Assembly (NCBI RefSeq): GCF_015277855.1
Contig: NZ_CP063812.1
Coordinates: forward strand, 930,001-994,000
Length of the DNA stretch: 64,000 nt
Source of the DNA: Microbacterium cremeum
GTDB taxonomy: Bacteria > Actinomycetota > Actinomycetes > Actinomycetales > Microbacteriaceae
Direction: 5' to 3'
The notes under the pieces: model-generated
Database searches by the model: none
Seen by the model: only the letters and a program-made list of their open reading frames with translations
What the model was told of the DNA's origin: nothing
Program-made: the position numbers and the translations under genes
In this document: piece after piece, positions 54,951-64,000 of the stretch
Layout: each line of letters opens with the position of its first letter
Numbering within the stretch: position 1 is the first letter of the stretch

Positions 54951-56159
54951 TCAGCCGCGCGCCGCCGCCGTCCGGAAGTCGAGGGCTCGGTCGCGCGCCA
55001 TGACGCTCGCCGCAGCGATGGCGCCCGTCACCACGACGTCGGCGCCGAGGCGTGAGATGACCAGCTCCGGTGCGGGCAGATCCAGGTCGGTCGGCAATGA
55101 GCGCCGGGCGGCGGCCACGACCTCGTCGACACCTGCCGAGATCGCGCCCGAGACCACGACCCGCTCGGGATCGAACATGCTTCCGAGCACGCTCACGATC
55201 CGCGCGAGCACGCCGCCGACCCGCTCCACGACCGCGCGGGCGTCCGCGTCACCGTGCGCGGCGAGTTCCAGCACGGCGCGGCCGTCGAGTTCTGTCGGTG
55301 GGACAGCCGCGAGCGCGCCACCGGGCGACAGTTCGCCGCCGGCCACCGCGGCAAGGGCCCACGCCGCTGCGCGCGTGCCGAGGCCGTCCGCCGAACCCAC
55401 GCCTTCCACGTGGTCGAACGCCACCATCTCGCCCACGCCCCCGTGGGCGCCACGGAGCACGTTGCCATCGACGACGACCCCGGCCCCGAGCCGTGCCCCT
55501 GCGAGCAGCGCGATGTAGTCGCGGCATCCCGCGGCTGCGCCGATCGTCCCTTCGGCCACGGCGGCGAGCGAGGCGTCGTTGTCGACGCGCACGAGCGGCG
55601 CCCATGCGAGGGCATCGATCAGATCCGGGTTCATCCGCGCCCAGAAACCCGTGGGATGCCGCGGCGAACGCCCGAGGGAGTTCACGGGAGCCGGCACCCC
55701 GATGCACACGGCGAGGACGTCGGCGCGGTCCTTGTGAGCGGTGCCGAGGGCATCGTCGATGGCTGCGAGGATCAGCGCGCGTCGTGTCGCCCCGTCGTCC
55801 CGGTCGAGTTCGAGAGTCCGCCGCTGAGTTGCGAGCGGCCGTGAACGAAGGTCGGTGACGACGACCGTGACATGAACGTGGCCGGCGTCGACGCCCACCA
55901 GGACTGCGGCGTCGTCGCGCAGTTCGAATCGACGGGCGGGCCGGCCCTTGCGATACGAGCCCGCCTCACGTGCGTTGGGGAGCTCGCGCAGCAGGCCGAG
56001 CTCGACGAGGGCATCCATCGCGTCGATCGCGGTCGTTCGCGTCAGGCCGGTCGCCTCCATCGCGTCGGTGGCGGTGAAGTCGGCAGCATCCCAGGCGTAG
56101 GCGAGCACGGCATCGAGGCTCGCCGGCCGCGGTGCCGCTGTCGGAATCAATGTCGTCAC
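54951..56159 (-). CDS. ROK family transcriptional regulator
   Basis: 402 aa. N-terminal winged helix (about 25-75; DAMEATGLTRTTAIDAMDAL) and a sugar-kinase-like ROK domain (VLVGVDAGHVHVTVVV for the phosphate-1 region; LGAGVVVDGNVLRGAHGGVGE). The usual CxCGxxGC zinc motif after this region is absent, so it is a regulator with altered metal site and probably no kinase activity. GTG at 56159 is chosen; the open frame above it lies in the promoter region. It is divergent from the second sugar operon and probably controls it. Confidence 0.87.
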   Translation of the reverse strand: MTTLIPTAAPRPASLDAVLAYAWDAADFTATDAMEATGLTRTTAIDAMDALVELGLLRELPNAREAGSYRKGRPARRFELRDDAAVLVGVDAGHVHVTVVVTDLRSRPLATQRRTLELDRDDGATRRALILAAIDDALGTAHKDRADVLAVCIGVPAPVNSLGRSPRHPTGFWARMNPDLIDALAWAPLVRVDNDASLAAVAEGTIGAAAGCRDYIALLAGARLGAGVVVDGNVLRGAHGGVGEMVAFDHVEGVGSADGLGTRAAAWALAAVAGGELSPGGALAAVPPTELDGRAVLELAAHGDADARAVVERVGGVLARIVSVLGSMFDPERVVVSGAISAGVDEVVAAARRSLPTDLDLPAPELVISRLGADVVVTGAIAAASVMARDRALDFRTAAARG

Positions 56160-56164
56160 AGGTC

Positions 56165-56240
56165 TTGACCCTCTCTGTCCCGCCCTGCAATACTGCCCTG
56201 CATAGATTGATTTAGCGAGTAGATTTATCCATTGGCTATT
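56165..56240. promoter_or_regulatory. AT-rich divergent promoter/operator region of the ROK locus
   Basis: On the plus strand TTGACC (56165-56170), 18 bases, then AATACT (56189-56194) can serve the transporter operon. From 56200 to 56240 the DNA is AT-rich and contains, on the minus strand, two AAATCT/A direct repeats 13 bp apart, a plausible ROK-protein site. No ribosome binding or coding signal interferes. Confidence 0.5.
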
Positions 56241-56271
56241 CCATCGCGACGATGCGAGACGGAGGACGAGG

Positions 56272-57576
56272 ATGTCGGGAAGAGGAAGACGGACGCGACG
56301 CGTCGCGGCAGCAGGGGCGGTGATCGCGCTCGGCGGCGCGCTGCTCGCCGGTTGCTCGGCGGACGGACGTGAGACGATCCGGTTCACCTTCAGCAAGCGG
56401 GAGGCGCTCGAGTTCATGAACGAGGTCGTCGCCGAGTACAACGCGTCGCAGGACGATGTCCGCGTCGAGATGGACACCTCGGGCGTCGACGTGGTGTCGG
56501 CGAGCTTCGTCCGCGGCAATCCGCCCGACCTCATGCTCGCCAACTACAACTACGAGGTCGCCCGATTCGTGCAGCGGTGCGCACTGAGCGATCTGTCCGG
56601 AACGGATGCCGCCGCCCGCATTCGCGCCGACCTGCAGCCGCTGATGGATCAGTACGGCGCATGCGAGGGCCGCACCAGCGCGCTGCCGTACTCGGTGATG
56701 GCGGCGTCCGTGATCTACAACAAGGAGATCTTCGCCGAGAACGGCGTGGACGTGCCGCAGACGTGGAGCGAGCTGCTCGAGGTGTGCGAGACGTTGCAGG
56801 CCGCGGGCGTCACTCCGTTCTACGCCACCTTCAAGGACGACTGGACGATCGGGCAGGGCTGGTACGACTATTCCGTCGGCGGCTCGCTCGACGTCGTCGA
56901 CTTCTTCGATCGCCTCGCCGCCGAGGGGGCGCAGGTCGGCCCCGAATCGGATGCCTCGTTCCAGAAGGACTTCGCCGAGCCGGTGGACAGGATGCTGCAG
57001 CTCACCGGCACGTACGTCAACGCCGACGCCGCGAGCCGGGGATACGGCGACGGCAACCTGGCCTTCGCGAACGGCGAGGCCGCGATGTACCTGCAAGGGC
57101 CGTGGGCATTCAGCGAGATCGCGAAGACCGCGCCCGATCTCGAGCTCGGCACGTTCCCGCTGCCGGTGACCGACGATCCGGGCGATCTTGCCGTCCGCGT
57201 CAACATGGACCTCGCGGCCATGATCCCCGAGGCGTCACGCCACAAGGACGCCGCGCGAGACTTCCTCGAGTACCTCTACGAACCCGAGCGCATCGAGGCC
57301 TACAACGCCTCGCAGCTCGGATTCACGCCGACGACGGATGCCGCACCCCCCGACGACCCGCGGATCGAGGGCATGCAGGACTACTACGACGACGGTCAGG
57401 TCTATCAGGGTCCCTCCGTACTGGTGCCCAAGACGATCCCGGTCTTCAACTACACGCAGGCGATGGTGTTCGGGGCGGATCCGGCATCCGTGCTGCGCAC
57501 GATGGATCAGGACTGGGCGCGTCTGGCGTTCCGTCAGCCTGCGCCCTCCAGTGAGACGAAGGAGTCCGCGCAATGA
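56272..57576 (+). CDS. sugar ABC transporter substrate-binding lipoprotein
   Basis: 434 aa; lipobox LLAGC near residue 28 gives a lipoprotein. The body is a type-1 solute-binding fold (SALPYSVMAASVIYNKEIFA, GNLAFANGEAAMYLQGPWAF). The neighbouring GH13 enzyme suggests an alpha-glucoside such as maltose, isomaltose or sucrose. ATG at 56272 has GGAGGAC upstream. The stop overlaps the first permease start (ATGA). Confidence 0.9.
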   Translation: MSGRGRRTRRVAAAGAVIALGGALLAGCSADGRETIRFTFSKREALEFMNEVVAEYNASQDDVRVEMDTSGVDVVSASFVRGNPPDLMLANYNYEVARFVQRCALSDLSGTDAAARIRADLQPLMDQYGACEGRTSALPYSVMAASVIYNKEIFAENGVDVPQTWSELLEVCETLQAAGVTPFYATFKDDWTIGQGWYDYSVGGSLDVVDFFDRLAAEGAQVGPESDASFQKDFAEPVDRMLQLTGTYVNADAASRGYGDGNLAFANGEAAMYLQGPWAFSEIAKTAPDLELGTFPLPVTDDPGDLAVRVNMDLAAMIPEASRHKDAARDFLEYLYEPERIEAYNASQLGFTPTTDAAPPDDPRIEGMQDYYDDGQVYQGPSVLVPKTIPVFNYTQAMVFGADPASVLRTMDQDWARLAFRQPAPSSETKESAQ

Positions 57577-58487
57577 GCACGACCACGACGATCGTCACCC
57601 AGGGCGATCCGACGACCAGGCGCAGCAGCCGCCGGGTGGAGCCGATCTACTACCTCTTCCTGCTCCCCAGCCTCGTGCTGTTCACGCTGGCGATCACAGT
57701 GCCCGGGGTCATCGGCATCTTCTTCAGCTTCACCGACTCGATCGGCATCGGCGACTGGAACTTCGTCGGCCTGACGAACTACATCGCGCTCCTCAGCGAC
57801 CCGGCCATCCTGCAGAGCTACCTGTTCACGTTCGGCTTCGCGGTCGCCACCGTGATCGTCGTCAACGTGGTGGCGTTCCTGCTGGCGGTCGGACTGACCT
57901 CCCGCATCCGGCTCAAGACGGGCTTGCGCACGATCTTCGTGATCCCCATGGTGATCTCGGGCATCATCATCGCCTACGTCTTCAACTTCCTGTTCTCGAA
58001 CTCCCTCCCGGCGGCCGGCGGTGCGCTCGGCATCCCGTGGCTGGCGACCAGCCTCCTGGCCAACCCCGACCTGGCCTGGGTGGCGATCGTGATCGTCACG
58101 GCCTGGCAGGCGATCCCCGGCACTCTCCTCATCTACATCGCTGGACTCCTCTCGGTGCCGGGCGATGTCTACGAGGCCGCCGACCTCGACGGCGCGTCCA
58201 AGACGCAGCAACTGTTCCGGATCACCGTGCCTCTGGTCGCCGGGTACGTCGTGATCAACGTCATCCTCGGATTCAAGGGCTTCCTCAACGCCTACGACAT
58301 CATCGTCGGCCTCACCAACGGCGGCCCCGGAACGGCGACCCGCAGCATCGCCATGACGATCATCGCGGGATTCAACGGCGGCGACTACGCCTACCAGATG
58401 GCGAACGCCACCATCTTCTTCATCGTCGCTGTCGTCATTTCCCTCCTCCAGCTCTCGCTCACGCGTGGAAGGAACCAGCTCTCATGA
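57573..58487 (+). CDS. sugar ABC transporter permease (MalF-like)
   Basis: 304 aa, six membrane spans; EAA loop DVYEAADLDGASKTQQLFRI near residues 195-215. Start overlaps the binding-protein stop and its own stop overlaps the next permease, so the three are translationally coupled. No ATPase gene follows; a shared ATPase elsewhere is expected. Confidence 0.92.
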   Translation: MSTTTTIVTQGDPTTRRSSRRVEPIYYLFLLPSLVLFTLAITVPGVIGIFFSFTDSIGIGDWNFVGLTNYIALLSDPAILQSYLFTFGFAVATVIVVNVVAFLLAVGLTSRIRLKTGLRTIFVIPMVISGIIIAYVFNFLFSNSLPAAGGALGIPWLATSLLANPDLAWVAIVIVTAWQAIPGTLLIYIAGLLSVPGDVYEAADLDGASKTQQLFRITVPLVAGYVVINVILGFKGFLNAYDIIVGLTNGGPGTATRSIAMTIIAGFNGGDYAYQMANATIFFIVAVVISLLQLSLTRGRNQLS

Positions 58488-59395
58488 CCACCAGTCAGCC
58501 CGCCCTCGCCTTCGAACAGGCGGATGTCTCCGTCGGCCTGCAGCGCGTCTCGCCGGACAAGCGCCCCAAGCTCACCGAGCGTGTGAACGTGTCGGGCACG
58601 ATCGTGCTCATCCTGTGCGCCGTCACCGTGCTGCTGCCCCTCTACGTGACGATCTCCATGGCGTTCAAGACGACCGGGCAGGCCGTCGACGGCAACGCCT
58701 TCTCGCTTCCCGCGCCGTTCAGCGTCGAAGGCTTCGTGGAGGCGTGGACCCTCACGAAGTTCCCGGTGGGCGCGGCGATCTCGTTGCTCGTGACCGCCGG
58801 CACCGTCATCGCGACGATCGTCCTCGCCGCGTTCGCGTCCTACGCGATCGTTCGCAATTGGGACCGGCGGCTGTTCCGGTACTCGTTCTTCTACCTGCTC
58901 GCCGCGATGTTCATCCCGTTCCCGGTGGTGGCGCTGCCGCAGATCCAGCTCACCGGCCGAGTCGGGCTCGACAACCCGGTGGGAGTCGTCGTGCTGGCGA
59001 CCATGTTCCAGCTGAGCTTCAGCGTGCTCCTGTTCACGGCATTCCTGCGCTCGATCCCGCTCGAGCTCGAGGAGAGCGCACGCATCGACGGCGCCTCCAC
59101 GTGGCAGACGTTCTGGCACATGATCTTCCCGCTCCTCGCTCCGATGAGCGCCACGGTCGGCATCTTCGCGTTCCTGTACGCCTGGAACGACTTCATGATG
59201 CCGTCGCTGATCATCTCCGACCCGGCGCTGCAGACGCTCCCGGTGCGGCAGAACCTGTTCCAGACGCAGTTCAGCAACAACTACAACGTCTCGTTCGCCT
59301 CTTACCTCATGGCCATGGCGCCCGCCATCATCGCCTACCTGTTCACGCAGCGCTGGGTCATGGAGGGCGTCACCCAGGGCGCCGTCAAGGGCTGA
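58484..59395 (+). CDS. sugar ABC transporter permease (MalG-like)
   Basis: 303 aa, six membrane spans; EAA loop LELEESARIDGASTWQTFWH near residues 196-216. ATG at 58484 overlaps the previous stop (ATGA) and is preceded by GGAAGGAA. Together with the first permease it forms the channel. The frame is open far upstream, but only in shadow of the other permease. Confidence 0.92.
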   Translation: MTTSQPALAFEQADVSVGLQRVSPDKRPKLTERVNVSGTIVLILCAVTVLLPLYVTISMAFKTTGQAVDGNAFSLPAPFSVEGFVEAWTLTKFPVGAAISLLVTAGTVIATIVLAAFASYAIVRNWDRRLFRYSFFYLLAAMFIPFPVVALPQIQLTGRVGLDNPVGVVVLATMFQLSFSVLLFTAFLRSIPLELEESARIDGASTWQTFWHMIFPLLAPMSATVGIFAFLYAWNDFMMPSLIISDPALQTLPVRQNLFQTQFSNNYNVSFASYLMAMAPAIIAYLFTQRWVMEGVTQGAVKG

Positions 59396-59455
59396 GGCCC
59401 GTCCGTCGCCCTCCTGCACCCCGTCCGTCACCACCCCCGAAAGGATCTCTCAGCT

Positions 59456-61159
59456 GTGACAGCAGATCTCGAACTCACCCTCGACCACGCACTCGACGCC
59501 GGCCTCGCACCGTGGTGGCGTCAGGCCGTGGTCTACCAGATCTATCCCCGCAGCTTCGTCGACTCGAACGGCGACGGCCTGGGTGACATCCGCGGCATCA
59601 CTTCGCGCGTCGACTACCTCGGCGAACTCGGCGTCGACGCGGTATGGCTGAGCCCGTTCTATCCGTCCGAGCTCGCCGACGGCGGCTACGACGTCGCCGA
59701 CTACCGCAACGTCGACCCGCGCCTGGGCACGCTCGACGACTTCGACGCGATGCTCGCCGCGCTGCATGCCCGTGGCATCAAGATCGTCGTGGATATCGTG
59801 CCGAACCACACCTCCGATCAGCACGCGTGGTTCCAGGAGGCACTCGCCGCCGGCCGGGGATCCGCGGCCCGCGAGCGCTACATCTTTCGCGAGGGCAACG
59901 GCCCGGACGGCGCAGAGCCGCCTACGGACTGGCTCTCGGTCTTCGGCGGATCGGCGTGGGAGCGCGTCGAGGACGGTCAGTGGTATCTCCACAACTTCGC
60001 CAAGGAGCAACCCGATCTCAACTGGGACCACCCCGACGTTCACGAGGACTTCCTCACGACGCTGCGGTTCTGGTCGGACCGGGGTGTCGACGGCTTCCGC
60101 ATCGACGTCGCGCACATGCTCACGAAGGACCTCACCGAGCCGCTTCCCTCGCGCGACCAGCTGGCGCTCATCCCGCAGGACGGCAACCACCCGCTGATCG
60201 ACCGCGACGACGTGCACGACATCTACGCCGAGTGGCGCACCGTGTTCGACTCGTACGATCCGCCGCGCACCGCGGTGGCGGAGGCGTGGGTGCACCCCGC
60301 CCGCATCCACCTCTACTCGCGGCCTGAAAGCCTCGGCCAGGCGTTCAACTTCGATCTGCTCGTCGCAGACTTCGACGCCGACCAGTTCCGCCGCGTCATC
60401 TCGGACAACCTGGCGCTCGCAGCGCAGTCGGGATCGTCGAGCACGTGGGTGCTGTCGAACCACGACGTCGTCCGGCACGCGACGCGGTACGGCCTGCCGA
60501 ACGCCGCCGGCCGTGACGGCTGGCGTCATGACGACGAGCGTCCCGGCAACGCCTGGCTGGTGTCGCACGGCACGGAACCGGAACTCGACCGCGACAAGGG
60601 TGCACGACGGGCGATGGCCGCGACGCTGTTCATCCTGGGCCTCCCGGGGTCGACCTATCTCTATCAAGGCGAGGAGCTCGGGCTGCACGAGGTGCACGAT
60701 ATTCCGGCATCCGATCGACAAGACCCGACGTTCTTCCGCACGGCGGGTGCCGAGATCGGGCGGGACGGATGCCGTGTGCCCTTGCCCTGGCATGCCCACG
60801 GGCGGTCGTTCGGCTTCGGCGAGGACGGCGCGCACCTGCCGCAGCCGGCGTGGTTCGCGCGTCACGCCGTCGACGTCCAGGAGGCCGACCCGTCGTCGTC
60901 TCTCAACCTCTACCGCAAGGCCCTGCGACTGCGGCACATGCTGCAGACGGCCGAGGGGCTGGAATGGTTGCCGACCGGACGCGATGACGTGCTGCGGTTC
61001 ACGCGCCCCAACGGGTGGCAGGTGGTGACGAACTTCGGCGCCGCGCCGTACGCGCTCGATGACGGCGACGTCGTGCTCGCCAGCGGCAAGACCCCGGCCG
61101 GGTCCGTCGCGCCGGAGACGACCGTGTGGATCGCTCCTGCGGCACTCGGCCTCGCGTGA
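59456..61159 (+). CDS. glycoside hydrolase family 13 alpha-glucosidase
   Basis: 567 aa, cytoplasmic. Barrel motifs: DIVPNHTSDQHAW (region I), DGFRIDVAHML with nucleophile Asp near 213, EAWVH with acid Glu near 275, and SNHDVVRH near 335. The opening WWRQAVVYQIYPRSFVDSNG is typical of oligo-1,6-glucosidase/alpha-glucosidase enzymes. It probably hydrolyses the sugar imported by the three preceding genes. GTG start with GAAAGGA upstream. Last gene of the ROK-controlled operon. Confidence 0.9.
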   Translation: MTADLELTLDHALDAGLAPWWRQAVVYQIYPRSFVDSNGDGLGDIRGITSRVDYLGELGVDAVWLSPFYPSELADGGYDVADYRNVDPRLGTLDDFDAMLAALHARGIKIVVDIVPNHTSDQHAWFQEALAAGRGSAARERYIFREGNGPDGAEPPTDWLSVFGGSAWERVEDGQWYLHNFAKEQPDLNWDHPDVHEDFLTTLRFWSDRGVDGFRIDVAHMLTKDLTEPLPSRDQLALIPQDGNHPLIDRDDVHDIYAEWRTVFDSYDPPRTAVAEAWVHPARIHLYSRPESLGQAFNFDLLVADFDADQFRRVISDNLALAAQSGSSSTWVLSNHDVVRHATRYGLPNAAGRDGWRHDDERPGNAWLVSHGTEPELDRDKGARRAMAATLFILGLPGSTYLYQGEELGLHEVHDIPASDRQDPTFFRTAGAEIGRDGCRVPLPWHAHGRSFGFGEDGAHLPQPAWFARHAVDVQEADPSSSLNLYRKALRLRHMLQTAEGLEWLPTGRDDVLRFTRPNGWQVVTNFGAAPYALDDGDVVLASGKTPAGSVAPETTVWIAPAALGLA

Positions 61160-61174
61160 CTGCTCGCGGTGACC

Positions 61175-61261
61175 GTCGCTGCCGGACTCAGCGACCCGGG
61201 ACGCGACGGTCCCCGCAGTCCAGTTGCCCTGGATGTACGCCTCGGCGGGCCTGCGGCGTAC
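61175..61261. terminator. two hairpins between convergent genes
   Basis: GTCGCTG (61175-61181) pairs with CAGCGAC (61189-61195), and GTACGCC (61235-61241) with GGCGTAC (61255-61261). The first would end the GH13 operon; the second lies just past the stop of the aminotransferase fusion on the minus strand. Confidence 0.45.
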
Positions 61262-61263
61262 GT

Positions 61264-64000
61264 TCAGGCGGTGGCGCGCGAGAGGCAGCGGTCGAGGGCG
61301 CCCACTACGTACTCCACCGACTCGCGCGCGATGCACAGCGGCGGCTTGATCTTGAGCACGTTCTTGTGGTCGCCCGTCGGCTGGACGATGCATCCCTCCG
61401 CGAGCAGCAGGTCGCACACGCGCCCGGCGAGGGCAGCATCCGGCGTGAAGGCGGCGCCGGCCACGAGCTCCACTCCGAGATAGAGGCCCATGCCGTGAAC
61501 GGCGCCGATGGCGGGATGCCGCTCAGCGAGGCCGCGCAGCGCTTCGGCGAACTCCGTGCCCACCTCGCGGGCGTTGGCCTGCAGGCCTTCGGTCTCGAGC
61601 GCGTCGAGCACCGCGAGACCGACCCGCGAGCTCACCGGGCTCCCGCCCGCGGACGAGAAGAAGCTGCCCTCCTGTTCGAAGGCCTCAGCGATCGCGGCGG
61701 TCGTGATGACGGCGCCCAAGGGCTGCCCGTTGCCCATCGCCTTGGCCACGGCGATCACGTCGGGCACGGCATCCTGCTGCTCGAATCCCCAGAAGAACTC
61801 GCCGAGGCGGCCATAGCCGACCTGCACCTCGTCAGAGATGCAGATGCCGCCGAGCGCACGCACGCGCTCGTACACGCCGGCGAGGTACCCCTGTGGCAGC
61901 AGTACGCCGCCGCCGTTGCCGAAGATCGGCTCGATGATCACGCCGGCGAGCTCGGCGCGGCCCTCGGCTTCGAGGTCGTCGAGCAGCCGGTCGAGGTCGG
62001 CGAGGTATGCCGCCGCCGCGTCGGGGCCGCGATGCGTTCCGCGCACGGGATTCGGGGCGTCGATCAGCTCGACCCACGACGGACGTGTCGTGAGCGCGCG
62101 CGGGTTGTCGCCGAGTGACGTCGACACCGAGTCGGCGCCCAGCGTCCACCCGTGGTACGCCTCGCGCGCGGCGAGCATGCGCGAGCGACCGGTCGCGGTG
62201 AACGCCAGCCGCAGCGCGAGATCCACCGCCTCGCTGCCGCTGTTCACCAAGAACACGCGGTCGAGTCCCTCCGGCGCGAGCGCCGCGAGGCGCTCGGACA
62301 GCTCGGCGACGGCGGCGTAGTGGAAGCGCGAGTTCGTGTTGAGCAGCGACCACTGGCGCGAGGCCGCGGCGACCACACCGGGGTGGGCGTGACCGGCGAT
62401 CGTGACGTTGTTGACCACGTCGACATAGGTCTGCGCCTCGGTGTCGATCAGGAACTCGCGCCACCCGCGCTCGATCTGCGGCGGCTGCCCGTAGTAATGC
62501 TCCTGCGCCGACGCAAAGGCGGCATCGCGGCGCTGCAGCGTCTGCGCGGGTGAGACCTCGGGCGCGGTGATGTCGGTGCCGAAGAGCGGCGACGGGTCAG
62601 GGGCCACGCGCCGCCAGTGCGCCGCGAGCAGCGGGCGCACGCAGTGCGGGGGACGGATGCCGTCACCCGCGGTGAGCTGCACGGTCGCCGCCGTGCCGGC
62701 CCGAACCAGCGCGAGACGCTCGCCTCGGCGGACCGAACGCGGTTCTGCGATCCGGAGTGCGCCCGGGACGTCAACGGCGACCGCGCTCCCTTCTCCCCCC
62801 ACCCACAGCGACCAGCCGCCGCCCATGAGGACGAATCCTCCGGGCCTCGCAGCGAGTGTGCCGTCGAAAGGAGCCGTGAGCGGGGTGTCGACCGCGACCG
62901 CGACGTCGACGCCGACGGCGAAGGTCGCCGCCGCCCCGCGCGGCGCGCGGGGGTGCGTGCGGGTCAGCCGGTACTCGCCCCAGCAGGTGACGGCGGGCCG
63001 ACCCGGTGCCGCGCGGCGGAGCAGGATCCGCGTTTCGGCACCGGACTCGAGCCAGCTGCCGGCGTCGTACTCGTCGCTCAGCACAGAGAGGTCGACGACC
63101 TCCACGGGTCCATCGATCAACCGACCGGCAGGCAGCTCGCGCGGCGCGAAGCCGCCGCGCGCGGCGGCGCGCACGAGCACGTCCATCTCATCCGGGTCGC
63201 GTTCCACCGCCTGCGCGAACGCGCGCCACTCCGCGGTACGCCGGAGATCGGCGTAGTCGTTGTCGCCGTCGACCATCACCTGATGCTCACCGCTGACGAC
63301 CAGCACGGCCGCCCGCAGCACCGTGAGAGGCCAGAGTGCGGCGAGCTCGGCATCCGTCGACTCGACGTGCTCGGCGAACGCGGCGACGGTCTCGAAGAGA
63401 AGGGCGTCGGGCTCGTCGCGCATGTAGCAGCTGGCCGCCATGGGCACGAGCTCGCCGATGCGCCAGCTGCGCATGAGATCGCCGAAGTCGATGATGCCCA
63501 GGCCCGAAGCGTCGTCGTGCACGACGTTGTCGTCGGTGATGTCGGCGTGGATCACCTGCGTGACGAGCCCGTCGCGCAGCGGCTCGAGCCGAGCGGCGAT
63601 CCATTCGGCGGCCTCGAGGATCTGTGCGCGACGGACAGGGGAGGGAACGGATGCCGCGAGCGCGGCCACGACGTCGAGCCCGGTCCGCACATCCCATTGC
63701 GAGAGTCGGTCGGTGCCGGGGTGCTCGAAATGCTCGAGCGCGCGAGCCACGCGACCGGCCGTGTCGCCCAGCCAGCGCGCCTGCTCGGGCCCGAGGTCAT
63801 CGTGGGCGAGCAGGGGAGTGCCCTCGACGAAGGTCAGGAGCCGGGCGGGCAACTGCTCGCCGCGGATCGTGAGGGGCGCCACCTCGCGCCCGTCGCGGGC
63901 CGGGACGGGCGCCGGAACCCGCAGCCCGGCAGCCGCGAGCCGCTGCAGCGCGAGGTGCTGTGCCTCGAGCTCGGCCGTGGTCGTGGCGCTGTTCGCGAGC
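61264..64000 (-). CDS. kinase-M23-aminotransferase class III fusion (N terminus outside window)
   Basis: At least 910 residues; the frame is open to base 64000, so the N terminus is missing. Order: APH-type phosphotransferase domain (catalytic HADITDDNVVHDD and GIIDFGDLM); beta-rich M23-peptidase-like domain (LTAPFDGTLAARPGGFVLMG) without evident zinc ligands; class III aminotransferase domain with IISDEVQVGYGR-like block (ISDEVQVGYGRLGEFFWG) and the PLP lysine in AVAKAMGNGQPLG. The same three-part layout is known in proteobacteria and actinobacteria. By analogy with the AGXT2L phospholyases, the kinase may phosphorylate an amino alcohol and the PLP domain eliminate phosphate; this is inference. 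Confidence 0.85.
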   Translation of the reverse strand, partial: LANSATTTAELEAQHLALQRLAAAGLRVPAPVPARDGREVAPLTIRGEQLPARLLTFVEGTPLLAHDDLGPEQARWLGDTAGRVARALEHFEHPGTDRLSQWDVRTGLDVVAALAASVPSPVRRAQILEAAEWIAARLEPLRDGLVTQVIHADITDDNVVHDDASGLGIIDFGDLMRSWRIGELVPMAASCYMRDEPDALLFETVAAFAEHVESTDAELAALWPLTVLRAAVLVVSGEHQVMVDGDNDYADLRRTAEWRAFAQAVERDPDEMDVLVRAAARGGFAPRELPAGRLIDGPVEVVDLSVLSDEYDAGSWLESGAETRILLRRAAPGRPAVTCWGEYRLTRTHPRAPRGAAATFAVGVDVAVAVDTPLTAPFDGTLAARPGGFVLMGGGWSLWVGGEGSAVAVDVPGALRIAEPRSVRRGERLALVRAGTAATVQLTAGDGIRPPHCVRPLLAAHWRRVAPDPSPLFGTDITAPEVSPAQTLQRRDAAFASAQEHYYGQPPQIERGWREFLIDTEAQTYVDVVNNVTIAGHAHPGVVAAASRQWSLLNTNSRFHYAAVAELSERLAALAPEGLDRVFLVNSGSEAVDLALRLAFTATGRSRMLAAREAYHGWTLGADSVSTSLGDNPRALTTRPSWVELIDAPNPVRGTHRGPDAAAAYLADLDRLLDDLEAEGRAELAGVIIEPIFGNGGGVLLPQGYLAGVYERVRALGGICISDEVQVGYGRLGEFFWGFEQQDAVPDVIAVAKAMGNGQPLGAVITTAAIAEAFEQEGSFFSSAGGSPVSSRVGLAVLDALETEGLQANAREVGTEFAEALRGLAERHPAIGAVHGMGLYLGVELVAGAAFTPDAALAGRVCDLLLAEGCIVQPTGDHKNVLKIKPPLCIARESVEYVVGALDRCLSRATA

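Noticed and set aside
54951..56543. Longer 530-codon version of the ROK gene
   Set aside because: The extra N-terminal 128 residues lie within the promoter region and the start of the divergent binding-protein gene; the family starts just before the winged helix.

Overview
The window is about 70 percent GC and very gene dense. Its gene content (cydABDC, moaA-fdhD, ABC sugar systems next to LacI and ROK regulators, an ECF42-type sigma factor, DUF222/HNH, AarF kinase) and the recurrent word GGATGCCG point to an actinobacterium of the Microbacteriaceae, most likely a Microbacterium-like organism. The assignment is inferred from style and content. I saw no rRNA, tRNA, phage, plasmid or CRISPR genes.

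Layout. 0-12 kb: molybdate transporter modBC, two GNAT acetyltransferases, the cytochrome bd operon cydA-cydB-cydD-cydC (minus strand) and, divergent from it, moaA-fdhD. Together these look like a molybdenum and low-oxygen respiration block. 12-28.5 kb: a 1452-residue secreted protein with two GH43 modules, Dps, a frameshifted amidase, a set of small housekeeping or stress genes (TrhO, ArsR-type regulator, OsmC, ACT, SRPBCC, PadR, AarF), a 6-phosphogluconate dehydrogenase and a fatty acid desaturase. 28.5-37.4 kb: cold shock protein, GyrI-like protein, then a glycoside locus. In that locus LacI and a GH2 enzyme face a binding protein, two permeases and a GH1 enzyme across an interlocked promoter region. 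37.4-43.4 kb: msrB-msrA, a SulP transporter, an oxidoreductase and an OafA-like acyltransferase. 43.4-47 kb: repeat-rich DNA and a VanR/VanS-like two-component system flanked by VanZ-like and VanY-like proteins. 47-54.9 kb: DUF222/HNH protein, MDR oxidoreductase, RibD-like reductase, MocR regulator, and a YciI-ECF42 sigma operon with its own promoter. 55-61.2 kb: a second sugar locus, with a ROK regulator divergent from a binding protein, two permeases and a GH13 alpha-glucosidase. From 61.3 kb to the window end lies a kinase/M23-like/class III aminotransferase fusion, cut at its N terminus.

Three things stand out. (1) A GC-rich repeat family (head GGTCGTTGAGCGAG, tail GAGACGAAACGCC) lies between genes at 46.1 kb and is also found in frame inside two conserved enzymes. 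In cydD it forms a perfect 72-bp tandem array; in moaA two copies face each other. These look like protein-coding insertions of an interspersed repeat, comparable in principle to Rickettsia palindromic elements. (2) At least twelve start codons lie 6-8 bases after a TANNNT -10 box with no ribosome binding site, so leaderless mRNAs appear to be common. One of them would encode a 12-codon leader peptide whose stop overlaps the moaA start. (3) Several operators can be read directly: a palindrome in the spacer of the cydA promoter, a LacI palindrome between two promoters that share one -10 region, 11-bp direct repeats in front of the VanR-like and VanY-like genes, and an ECF42-type promoter in front of the YciI-ECF42 operon.
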